A stretch of 39,446 bases of DNA. Origin: Clostridiales bacterium. Lineage in GTDB: Bacteria; Bacillota; Clostridia; Oscillospirales; CAG-272. The notes beneath the pieces were generated by a model. It saw nothing but the letters and a program-made list of their open reading frames with translations, was not told the DNA's origin and made no database searches. Shown here piece after piece: positions 24,404 to 32,218 of the stretch (position 1 is the stretch's first letter; each line of letters starts with the position of its first letter). The stretch covers positions 1-39,446 of the forward strand of contig JAAVYP010000043.1 of NCBI GenBank assembly GCA_022791195.1, given 5' to 3'. The position numbers and the translations under genes are program-made.

Positions 24404-27400
24404 ATGAGACTTCGGAAGTTCTTATCTGCCGTTTTAGCGCTTGTGGTCATGATGTCTGCATGTCCGGCATTGGTTTACTCACAGGCGGCGCAGGCGCTCA
24501 CTGGTCCAGTTCCGTTAGGAGAGCCTGTACGCTTAGTCAGCGCAGACGGCAACGGTGCTTTTATGTCTGCTTTCACCTTTACGCCCGAGAAAGAAACCTG
24601 CTTTACGCTGGTTTTTGATATCCAAGGCGCAACCCAGAGCGATCCTTACACCATCGGCGGTGTGACCGGAAGCTTAAATGGGGGGATTAACCCGAATAAT
24701 TCAGCCAATATGCCGGTTGGCTGGACCGTTTCGTACATGGGAAATGGAACAAAATATCTTTCGGTTGGTTTTTATTGTTGGCAGTGGTTAGATTATTCAA
24801 CTTTCCAGGTGAATAGTCTGTCGCTGTCCGACCCGAAAGGAACCCGTTCAGGCCCAACCGATTTGGGAGCAAATACGGATGCGACGTTTGAGCTGCTGGA
24901 CATTGTCATGGGCGGGGCCGCTTATGATATTACGTTCAAGAGCGAAGATGGCAGCGAAACGTATCATCAAAGTACCGGTACGCTGAGTAATCCCAATCAG
25001 TGGGCGGTAGCAAACGGTGATTTCCCGGCGCTGGCTGATCTTTATGCCGAGGTGCCCGTCAAGCAGGACCAGGGCAATGTCAGCTATGAATTTGCCGGTT
25101 GGGTTGACGAGGACGGCAAGCCGGTATCCTATGCAGCCGGCACCAAGACCGTTTATGCATCGTATAAAACGGTGGAAACGCGCACGCTTAACACCCTCAC
25201 GGCGGTGTCGCCTTCATTGGCCGCACCTGATGAAATGGTGAGGGTAACCGTAACGCCCGATTTGCAGGAAAACAAGATAAAGGACGGCGCTATGACGCTG
25301 TCTTACGATTCGGACGTTGTTCGCTTTGTCTCGGCAGAGACGGGCAGCGCGTTTGAATCGCTGCAAGCAGATTTTGTCGATGACGGGAAAGGAACCATAT
25401 CGATCAGTTATGGCTCAGATGAAGCAATTACCAATACATCAGGTCCGCTTTTCTCGTTTGCATTTCAAACAAAATCGCTGGCCAGCGCGGGGCAAAAATC
25501 CACCTTTGCGCTGTCGTCGCCGTCCAAGGGCCTTTCGGATGCCGAGATGGTGTATACCGTTGCAGACGATCACGCGGGCGGTGTGCTGACCATCGCTTCG
25601 GACGCGGTGTTCAGTGTGTATGAGCAAGGGGTCAGGCAAGAGGCCGTTCCCTTTACCGAGGAGAAAATCACACTGATTGGCGAGCAGGGGCTATACGCCG
25701 GCGCTTATCACACCCATGCCGGTGCCAAGGCGATTGGCTTTGTGTTTGACGTAACCGGCGTGACCTCGCCGATTACCATTGGTGATGTGTTCAGCACCTT
25801 TAAGACCAGTCAGGCGGATGTTTGGCAGAATACAAACAATTCATCGGCTGCTATTACCGAAAACAGCACCTTTACCGCCGGACAGCCGATCACGCAGGAC
25901 GGACGGTATATCGCTTGGCTCGGCCATTCGTTTTTAAGTGACGGGGCAGATGCCTCTATCGAGACAGTCCGTGAATTTCATATCAGCGACGGGGTGAATG
26001 CATCAACATTTGCCGGGACGGTAAATGCGAATACGAATGCCGCGTTCCGGCTGGTGGGCATAGCAGAAGCCCACACCGATACACTGCCCCAAGTGGAGAT
26101 TGTGTTTAGAAACGAGGACGGCCAGTTGCTGCAAACCGTTACTGTGGATTACAGCGGCGGGTGTACCGATTATCGCGCCAATGCATGCTGCAAGGCGCAA
26201 ACGGTTGACGAGATATTTACTGAATCCATGCCGGATAAAGTGGAAAACGGCGTGCGATATCGTTTTATGGGCTGGCAGACCAAGGAAGGCGTGCCGGTTC
26301 GCTATGCGGACCGCAGCATGACCTTGTACCCGATCTATGAGGAAATGCCGACTATGGCGCTCACCCTAAAGACCGAGCCGGCCGAGCGGGACAGTCGCGC
26401 GGTGGTGCGCATCGGCTGTCAGGATAACACCGATACAGCAAGCGTCATTGCGTTCAATCTCTTGTATGATGCATCGGTATATACCTATCAACAGGCGTCT
26501 GCGGCCATTGAGGGTGCATCGATTACTGTGACCGAGCCGCAGGCAGGCGTGCTGGCAGTGCAGATTACCAGCGACACCGGCATCAGTGGGTCGGCCGCCG
26601 CGCTGGCAGAAATAACATTTGCTGTTTCAGAGGATGCACCGGCCGGACACTATGCGTTCACCGTACAGCCCGGCAGCGAGGCGTCGCTTAGCGCATCCGG
26701 CAAAGAATATTGGCTGGAGGGCGCGTCGGTCCAGGGGACGGTGACCGAGCTAATGACCTATTATGACTATGAGAATCAAAAACCGGCCGGCCGTTTAGTC
26801 GGAACGGTCATGACCCCGCCCGAGAAATGGTCGGGGAACGTGAACAAGGATGTGACGCTGGCCATTGATGGTGATTACAACACCATGTGGCGGTGTTCGG
26901 GCCAGAATTATTATACGGCCAAGCTCCAATATTATGGCTTTGATTTTGGCGGACAGACCAGGCTGTCGTCCATCACCTTTAAAGCGTCGGGCTATTCTTC
27001 TGTATACGGCGGCCTGCGTTTGGAGGTATCAAACGATAACCTTACCTGGCAGACGATCTGGGCTGACGCGGACGAAACCTGCCGTGAACAGATTATCACG
27101 GTGGACGCGGCGAACTGGGATCGCTCTGTGATGACCGAGGACAGCCTGTGGCGGTATATCCGCCTTGCCTATGGCAATGAAGAAGAGTATGCCGGCTGGT
27201 CGATGTTAGCTGTTTATGAATTGGCGGCCGAAGGCCAGGTGGTCATTCCCAAGGGAGAAAAAGCAAGCGGTTTTACGAATGAAAATCCGACCGGGCAGAC
27301 GCTGCCCGTGCTGACGCTTCCGTCGGCGGCTGTTTCGGGCGGCATCAGCTTGATTGGCCCCGGTTCGCTGTACGAAAGCGCAACCGGTCTTAGCGAATAT

Positions 27401-29266
27401 ACCATGGGTACCGACAACCAGATTGGTTTCACCGTAGCGCTGCGGTTCGAGGGAATCGAAACGCCGGTGACCATCAGCAACTGGAACGCGAACTGGAAAA
27501 ATTATCAGGCAACCAATGCCGGCAACGGTGTTTCTAAATTCAAAACAACCATCGAAAAAGACGGCACCTATCTGCTTTTCTTCCCGGTGAATACGATTAC
27601 GTGGACAGGGAGCTTGACACCCTTTATGAAGGGTGAAACCATTCGTTCGCTCAAGATGTTTGATGCCGGCAACAAGGTTGCAGGGGCTGCATCGAAAAAC
27701 GAAAATGAAAACGCGGTGGTTTCGCTGCTTGGCATTTATGACGGCTTTATTCCGAGTGTTGGTGTGCGCTTTGAGGTCAACGACGGCGATATGACCGGAC
27801 GTTATTATGCCTACACGCCGACCGGCATTGAGGGGAAGGACAGCACGTCGGACACCGCCATCCGGTGTGTGAGAATGACTCCGCTTGACGAGCTTTTCCT
27901 TTCGGCCATGCCGGCCAGAAGCGAGCCGCAAAAAGCGAATGCAGGTACGAATGCTTATACTTATAACGGATGGAAAGACGCGGACGGTCGCCACATCGAT
28001 GCGGCGTATCAGGACATGACGGTGTATGTGTCGTTTGAGGAAAGCTGCGCCCATACCGCGCCGGTGAAAACACAGACCATAGAGCCGACCTGCACCCAAG
28101 AGGGCATGGTGATTACCACCTGCACCGGATGCGGCCAGGTGATTGATACCCGGATTCTTCCCGCTTTGGGACACAGCTATACCGAGAGGGTGCTGAAAGA
28201 GGCCACCTATCTGAATACGGGCATCAAGCAATTTGTGTGCGAAAGGGATGGTGACTCCTATACAGAAGAAATGCCGCTTCTTGTTCCCGATGAGAGCGCA
28301 CCACGGCTGGCCGTTGGGGACAAAACCGCGTATGCAGAGGGCATTGTTGAAATACCCGTTACTCTGACTAACAATCCGGGCGTGGCCTCTCTTTGCTTCT
28401 TCGTTGAGACTGACAGTGCGAACCTGACCTTGCTGCGTGCGGCCAAGGGAACCCTGTTTGACACCATTGAGGTAACGCCGGTGGCAGGCACCAACCTGAC
28501 GCAAATTACCTTATCCAACCGTGAACCCATCACCGTCACAGCGGATGGCACCGCGGCGGTTCTTACCTATTCGGTTTCGGCGTCTGCCTTGGCTGATGAG
28601 GTGTATACCATCAGCGTGACGGCTGCGGCTCTGTATGAGAACGAATTGGCGAAAAATCTCACAGGCGATTTGGTGGCCATCGCGCCTGTGGCCGGTAAGA
28701 TGACCATCGGTACGCATACCCACGAATCGGTTGTCGTGGGTGGACAGCCGCCTTCCTATTGGCACACCTATTATACCGGCGATACGGTCTGCCCGGTTTG
28801 CGGCAAAATCTTTGCGGCCGGTACATGGTGCGCACCCCTTGCGCTCACCGATGTGTCGCCCTATGTAAAGGTGGATCTTGCCTTAGAAGGTTCGGTGTGC
28901 ACGGCTACGCTCTCCCTTAAAAACAATCCGGGTCTTGCCGGCCTTGCCTTTGATTTTGTGTATGATGAGGAGGCTTTTGCGCTTGCCTCGGTATCCTTTG
29001 GCGGATTGTTTGACAACGAGGGCTCTTCCTTTACCGACCATGCCGAGGGGCCGGTACGGCTCGTCTTTGATTCGGCCACGGCGGCCGCTGGGGTAGAAGA
29101 GGACGGCGTGCTGGCGGTTCTCACCTTTACCCTAAACGAGGATTATGTGCCGGGGGATAAATCCTTTGCGATTGCCCTTGGCGACCAAATGTATGAAATG
29201 GGATATGATTACGCGCTGCATCAGGTGTCTGTCGGCGCTAAGGACGGCGTGGTTCATGTCTCTTGA
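24404..29266 (+). CDS. Giant secreted protein with four cohesin-like domains and a discoidin domain
   Basis: A 1620-residue exoprotein. The signal peptide covers about residues 1-31; MSAC at 17-20 is a poor lipobox alternative. Three divergent copies of an unrecognised module (starting near 35, 405 and 970) each end in an InlB-type beta-grasp stretch (YEFAGWVDEDGKPV, YRFMGWQTKEGVPV, YTYNGWKDADGRHI). Cohesin-like sandwiches lie at about 263-399, 651-783, 1299-1436 and 1489-1620. An F5/8 type C domain (about 796-945, LAIDGDYNTMWRCSG) sits between. Cys-rich inserts (CTGCGQ, CPVCGK) lie near 1245 and 1470. There is no dockerin, sortase motif, SLH or C-terminal helix. It follows the transport operon and probably has its own promoter. 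An adhesin or polysaccharide-binding scaffold is likely. Confidence 0.8.
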   Translation: MRLRKFLSAVLALVVMMSACPALVYSQAAQALTGPVPLGEPVRLVSADGNGAFMSAFTFTPEKETCFTLVFDIQGATQSDPYTIGGVTGSLNGGINPNNSANMPVGWTVSYMGNGTKYLSVGFYCWQWLDYSTFQVNSLSLSDPKGTRSGPTDLGANTDATFELLDIVMGGAAYDITFKSEDGSETYHQSTGTLSNPNQWAVANGDFPALADLYAEVPVKQDQGNVSYEFAGWVDEDGKPVSYAAGTKTVYASYKTVETRTLNTLTAVSPSLAAPDEMVRVTVTPDLQENKIKDGAMTLSYDSDVVRFVSAETGSAFESLQADFVDDGKGTISISYGSDEAITNTSGPLFSFAFQTKSLASAGQKSTFALSSPSKGLSDAEMVYTVADDHAGGVLTIASDAVFSVYEQGVRQEAVPFTEEKITLIGEQGLYAGAYHTHAGAKAIGFVFDVTGVTSPITIGDVFSTFKTSQADVWQNTNNSSAAITENSTFTAGQPITQDGRYIAWLGHSFLSDGADASIETVREFHISDGVNASTFAGTVNANTNAAFRLVGIAEAHTDTLPQVEIVFRNEDGQLLQTVTVDYSGGCTDYRANACCKAQTVDEIFTESMPDKVENGVRYRFMGWQTKEGVPVRYADRSMTLYPIYEEMPTMALTLKTEPAERDSRAVVRIGCQDNTDTASVIAFNLLYDASVYTYQQASAAIEGASITVTEPQAGVLAVQITSDTGISGSAAALAEITFAVSEDAPAGHYAFTVQPGSEASLSASGKEYWLEGASVQGTVTELMTYYDYENQKPAGRLVGTVMTPPEKWSGNVNKDVTLAIDGDYNTMWRCSGQNYYTAKLQYYGFDFGGQTRLSSITFKASGYSSVYGGLRLEVSNDNLTWQTIWADADETCREQIITVDAANWDRSVMTEDSLWRYIRLAYGNEEEYAGWSMLAVYELAAEGQVVIPKGEKASGFTNENPTGQTLPVLTLPSAAVSGGISLIGPGSLYESATGLSEYTMGTDNQIGFTVALRFEGIETPVTISNWNANWKNYQATNAGNGVSKFKTTIEKDGTYLLFFPVNTITWTGSLTPFMKGETIRSLKMFDAGNKVAGAASKNENENAVVSLLGIYDGFIPSVGVRFEVNDGDMTGRYYAYTPTGIEGKDSTSDTAIRCVRMTPLDELFLSAMPARSEPQKANAGTNAYTYNGWKDADGRHIDAAYQDMTVYVSFEESCAHTAPVKTQTIEPTCTQEGMVITTCTGCGQVIDTRILPALGHSYTERVLKEATYLNTGIKQFVCERDGDSYTEEMPLLVPDESAPRLAVGDKTAYAEGIVEIPVTLTNNPGVASLCFFVETDSANLTLLRAAKGTLFDTIEVTPVAGTNLTQITLSNREPITVTADGTAAVLTYSVSASALADEVYTISVTAAALYENELAKNLTGDLVAIAPVAGKMTIGTHTHESVVVGGQPPSYWHTYYTGDTVCPVCGKIFAAGTWCAPLALTDVSPYVKVDLALEGSVCTATLSLKNNPGLAGLAFDFVYDEEAFALASVSFGGLFDNEGSSFTDHAEGPVRLVFDSATAAAGVEEDGVLAVLTFTLNEDYVPGDKSFAIALGDQMYEMGYDYALHQVSVGAKDGVVHVS

Positions 29267-29297
29267 ACCCCTGCTGCTTGCAGCGTAACATCCACGT

Positions 29298-29340
29298 AAA
29301 AAGAGGGGCACGACGGTCTTTGGACCGCCGTGCTCTTTTT
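29298..29340. terminator. Bidirectional terminator between the cohesin-like gene and spoIIR
   Basis: A long stem AAAAAGAG-GGGCACGACGGTC with GACCGCCGTGCTC-TTTTT and a TTTG loop, with A and T runs on both sides. It lies between convergent genes and suits both. Confidence 0.85.
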
Positions 29341-29348
29341 CTGATTCT

Positions 29349-29942
29349 TTATTTTTTAAACGATTCAAAGATTTCTAAAAATTTAAACTTGATTTTGTAG
29401 CGGGCCGAATCGGTATCGGTGATGAGGCGGATTTGATTGACCGTAAAGCCGGCTTGCGTCAGCTCTTCTTCGGGCTTGGCCGAGGTTGTGCACAGCATGG
29501 GAAACAGCACGCACCACCAGTTTTGGCCTTTGTTCTCGCCGATTTTTACCTGCATGGAAAGATAATGTCCGGCCGGCAGGGTGACGGCCTCATATTCACG
29601 GCGGGGATAATATTCCCGGTCAAAATCAATGTGCACGGAATTGTCAAAGCCCTCGTCACAGATGGTTTGTTCGGCTGTTTGCTGGATGAGATCGATGTTT
29701 TCCCGCAAGATGGCTTCGGCGTCCTCTTTGTTTTCGGTTCCTTCCAACAGGGGGGCGATGTGGGCAAGGATGGCATCCCGCACCTTTAATTTGAGGGATT
29801 GGTCCTCTTGTGTGTCTGAATTGGCGATCACGTGCAGACGCACGGTTTTGTTGTAGATATCCGCGTCCTCTGCGGTGGGCAACACGGGCACGAGCGCGGC
29901 AAGGATAAGTATGGCCGAAAGGCCGGCGATGAGTTTTTTCAT
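29349..29942 (-). CDS. spoIIR: Stage II sporulation protein R
   Basis: SpoIIR is made in the forespore, exported to the intermembrane space, and triggers SpoIIGA to process pro-sigma-E in the mother cell. The 197-residue product has a signal-like N-terminus (MKKLIAGLSAILILAALVP) and the family core: VRLHVIANSDTQEDQSLKLK, KVRDAIL, a helix, then YYPRREYEAVTLPAGHY and GQNWWCVLFPMLC. The start at 29942 is chosen because the core begins there and AGAGAGGA lies upstream; an in-frame extension to 30353 has no similarity and overlaps the next gene. A clear sigma-F promoter was not found. Its presence marks the organism as an endospore former. Confidence 0.94.
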   Translation of the reverse strand: MKKLIAGLSAILILAALVPVLPTAEDADIYNKTVRLHVIANSDTQEDQSLKLKVRDAILAHIAPLLEGTENKEDAEAILRENIDLIQQTAEQTICDEGFDNSVHIDFDREYYPRREYEAVTLPAGHYLSMQVKIGENKGQNWWCVLFPMLCTTSAKPEEELTQAGFTVNQIRLITDTDSARYKIKFKFLEIFESFKK

Positions 29943-29999
29943 AATGGTATGATTCCTCTCTTGTTGATGTAAGAAGCGGATCATATGTTCCAGAAAACT

Positions 30000-30036
30000 G
30001 GTTCGAACCATTGACGGGCAGTCAGCTTCACTGCCC
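30000..30036. other. Two small palindromes between the YetF-like gene and spoIIR
   Basis: GGTTCGAACC (30000-30009) is a perfect 10-bp palindrome. GGGCAGT (30016-30022) with ACTGCCC (30030-30036) forms a hairpin without a T run. They lie 58-94 bases upstream of the spoIIR start and could be regulatory sites or a weak terminator for the upstream gene. Confidence 0.35.
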
Positions 30037-30091
30037 CAGAACCGGAATGTTCCTGCTTGTTTTGATTGTGCACTGCTTTTTTGTGTTTTAT

Positions 30092-30156
30092 ACAGTGAAA
30101 CCTTTTTACCGTGTAAAACTTTTTTACAGAGTAAAACTTTTTTACATAGTAAAAAA
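30092..30156. repeat. 18-bp AT-rich tandem repeat at the 3' end of the YetF-like gene
   Basis: About three and a half copies of a unit like AGTAAAACTTTTTTACAT, each nearly palindromic (GTAAAA...TTTTAC), run across the stop codon of the minus-strand gene. The last residues FFTM and the TAA stop are inside the repeat. Confidence 0.7.
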
Positions 30157-30843
30157 AGAATTTGTTTTTTCGTCTTTGGAGGGAAACACACGCAGATTGT
30201 TGTCATTGTCGCAGGTGGCCAAGAACACGTCCTTGATTTTATAGCCCTGTTTTTGCACCTGCCGTTCCAGCCAGGAGGTTTCGTGTCCGGTGGCTTTGAG
30301 GTTTTTGTGGATGATCTGCCCGTCGTAAATGACGCCAATGGAAGCCGAGGCAACCGTTTCAGGCTCCTTGATGTCAGAAAGAACGGTCGGCCTTGCGGAT
30401 TCTTTGGGCAGAATGGAAAGCTGGCCGGAAATTTCTAAGACGGCAAGCTCAATATCGGTTAAATCAAAGTAACCCATCACACGGCAGCGCTCCATAAAAT
30501 CATTTAAATCAACTTTTGCCCGTTTAAAGTTCGCTTTGATGAGTTTTCCGCTCTGCATGAGCACGGTGGGATCGCCGTCAACGACCCGGCGGAAGGAAAG
30601 GCTTTTCATCACAGTAAAGGAGATAATCAGCGAAACGACTAAATACACGCCCAAGGCGATCAGCGGATACAAGGGGGTCTCAAGCTCGGTGGCAAGCTCG
30701 GCGGCAATGGAACCGATGGTAATGCCGTTGACGTAATCAAACATTTTAAGCTGAGAAAGCTGCTTGTTGCCTAAGAGCTTTGTGATGAAAAAAATAACGA
30801 TAATGGAGAACAGAGCGCTAAACGCGATTTTTGCATAGTCCAT
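30142..30843 (-). CDS. DUF421 (YetF-like) membrane protein
   Basis: A 233-residue protein with three N-terminal transmembrane helices (about residues 5-24, 40-56 and 60-82) and a cytoplasmic alpha/beta domain typical of the DUF421 family: KSLSFRRVVDGDPTVLMQSG, DLNDFMERCRVMGYFDLTDI, then LPKESARPTV. YetF-like proteins are common in spore formers and have been linked to spore-membrane functions. AGAAAGG lies somewhat far (about 13 bases) from the ATG. It is co-directional with spoIIR 199 bp downstream and divergent from ireB. Confidence 0.88.
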   Translation of the reverse strand: MDYAKIAFSALFSIIVIFFITKLLGNKQLSQLKMFDYVNGITIGSIAAELATELETPLYPLIALGVYLVVSLIISFTVMKSLSFRRVVDGDPTVLMQSGKLIKANFKRAKVDLNDFMERCRVMGYFDLTDIELAVLEISGQLSILPKESARPTVLSDIKEPETVASASIGVIYDGQIIHKNLKATGHETSWLERQVQKQGYKIKDVFLATCDNDNNLRVFPSKDEKTNSFFTM

Positions 30844-30927
30844 ACCTGTATCTGCCTTTCTTTGTTTTTCGGTTTTGAAAATAGCTTTTCCCGCTTATGA
30901 AAAATTATGCGAAATAAAGCGAAATTC

Positions 30928-30956
30928 TTGAAATTTTCATATTTTTAGTGTATTCT
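30928..30956 (+). promoter_or_regulatory. Promoter of ireB-ribF
   Basis: TTGAAA (30928-30933), a 17-base spacer and TATTCT (30951-30956). It gives a leader of about 130 nt. Confidence 0.65.
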
Positions 30957-30984
30957 AATAACGATAAGATGGATAAACTTTGCG

Positions 30985-31022
30985 GGCGTTCGCGCCTGTT
31001 TTGAATTGGCAGGCATTTTTTT
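30985..31022 (+). terminator. Terminator-like hairpin in the ireB leader, candidate attenuator
   Basis: GCCTG (30994-30998) pairs with CAGGC (31010-31014), followed by T residues at 31016-31022. GGCG-TTCG-CGCC (30985-30996) overlaps its left arm, so the two hairpins exclude each other. The fold lies between the promoter and ireB, not after a gene. Confidence 0.5.
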
Positions 31023-31094
31023 GCGAATGGCTGCGTAAGATGATAAAAAAAGCAAATGGTACATGGCGCGACAAAGCAGAAAGGCATGGTTAAA

Positions 31095-31349
31095 ATGGCA
31101 GAACAAAAACAGCAAACGCTTACCTTCTCTTTGCAGGAAACCAAAGAATTAGAGATGAAGAAGGCTTTGCAGGAAGTATATGCGGCACTCACCGAAAAAG
31201 GTTATAACCCGATCAATCAGATTGTGGGATATATTTTATCGAGCGACCCCACCTATATTACAAATTATAAGAATGCAAGAGGCGTGATTCGGCGCATTGA
31301 CATTGACGATTTGCTGAACGCACTGGTGCGCAATTATCTCGGCCTCTGA
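31095..31349 (+). CDS. ireB: IreB family regulatory phosphoprotein (UPF0297)
   Basis: IreB is a small cytosolic protein first studied in Enterococcus, where the IreK Ser/Thr kinase phosphorylates it and it influences cephalosporin resistance. The 84-residue product has the family hallmarks TFSLQETKELEMKKALQEVY, EKGYNPINQIVGYILSSDP and ARGVIRRIDIDD. The start at 31095 lies ten bases from AAAGG; ATG codons at 31056 and 31086 are further from or too close to it. In many Firmicutes ireB is next to ruvX and a DUF1292 gene; here it is fused into an operon with ribF by a one-base overlap, and the DUF1292 gene is 7.6 kb away. Confidence 0.93.
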   Translation: MAEQKQQTLTFSLQETKELEMKKALQEVYAALTEKGYNPINQIVGYILSSDPTYITNYKNARGVIRRIDIDDLLNALVRNYLGL

Positions 31350-32209
31350 TGAAGTTTTGTGATTTTTCAGGCACGGGGCCGCGGCCCTGCCGGGCGGTGC
31401 TTGGCACGTTTGACGGTATGCACAAGGGACATGCCGCCCTGTTTGCTAAGGCGGCGGAGCGCTGCAGAGAGGACGGACTGGCCCTTTGCGCGGTTGTGAT
31501 TGAAAGAGAAACGGGCGAGCGGCTGATGCCGCTTGAGAGGCGCCTTGAGCTGATTCGTTTGGCGGGCGCCGATTTTGTTTATTTGTTTATGCTTGGCGAA
31601 ATTAAGGCGCTGTCCTGTAGCGATTTTGCGGACAAGCTGAAAGATGAAATGCTCGTGCGCGCCTGTGTATGCGGCTATAACTTCCGCTTTGGCAAGGACC
31701 GCGCAGGCAGCGGCGATTTGCTGAACCGTTTACTGCCGACGGACATTGTGCCGGCGGTTCAGACAGAGGGCGAAGCGGTCAGCTCAACGAAGATTAAAGA
31801 ACTGGTTGCTATGGGCAATACCGAACGAGCGGCCGCTTTGCTGGGCAGAGGCTATTCGATTGGTGGCGTGGTGAAGCACGGCCGGGGGCTGGGGGCTGAT
31901 TTTGGCTTTCCCACGGCGAACTTGACCTTTTCGCCGGGCACGGTTTTGCCGGCGAAGGGCGTGTATGTAACCGAGGTTTGGGTAGATGGCCGCCGCTTTC
32001 GGGCGGTGACGAATGTGGGAACAAGGCCGACGGTGGGCGGTACGCAGTTCCGGGCCGAGAGTTTTCTTCTTGATTACACCGGCGATTTGTATGAAAAACC
32101 GATTGAAGTGATCTTTTTAACCCGCCTGCGGGATGAAATGAAATTTGATTCAACCGAGGCGTTAACGGCGCAGATTGGACAGGATGTGGAAAAAGCGAGA
32201 GCATATTAA
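31349..32209 (+). CDS. ribF: Bifunctional riboflavin kinase / FAD synthetase
   Basis: RibF turns riboflavin into FMN and then FAD. The 286-residue protein has the N-terminal nucleotidyltransferase domain with GTFDGMHKGH (from about residue 19), CGYNFRFGKDRAG near 110, and the C-terminal kinase domain with FGFPTANL and TNVGTRPT. It is slightly shorter than the usual 305-315 residues. Its ATG overlaps the ireB stop (TGATG) and lacks a good ribosome site of its own, so translation is probably coupled. No FMN riboswitch is visible upstream. Confidence 0.95.
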   Translation: MKFCDFSGTGPRPCRAVLGTFDGMHKGHAALFAKAAERCREDGLALCAVVIERETGERLMPLERRLELIRLAGADFVYLFMLGEIKALSCSDFADKLKDEMLVRACVCGYNFRFGKDRAGSGDLLNRLLPTDIVPAVQTEGEAVSSTKIKELVAMGNTERAAALLGRGYSIGGVVKHGRGLGADFGFPTANLTFSPGTVLPAKGVYVTEVWVDGRRFRAVTNVGTRPTVGGTQFRAESFLLDYTGDLYEKPIEVIFLTRLRDEMKFDSTEALTAQIGQDVEKARAY

Positions 32210-32218
32210 AGGAGCGGC

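Noticed and set aside
24404..24490. Lipoprotein signal in the cohesin-like protein (MSAC at residues 17-20)
   Set aside because: Met at -3 and Pro at +2 fit the lipobox poorly, and a standard signal peptidase site near residue 31 is more likely.
27206..28504. 432-codon open frame on the minus strand
   Set aside because: It lies wholly within the cohesin-like gene, has no ribosome site, and reads as a low-complexity mirror of a GC-biased coding strand.
29943..30353. N-terminal extension of spoIIR to 334 residues
   Set aside because: The extra residues are low-complexity, overlap the YetF-like gene, and the known family begins at the ATG at 29942.
30957..31094. FMN riboswitch ahead of ribF
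   Set aside because: None of the conserved FMN-element segments are present. Only simple hairpins were seen.
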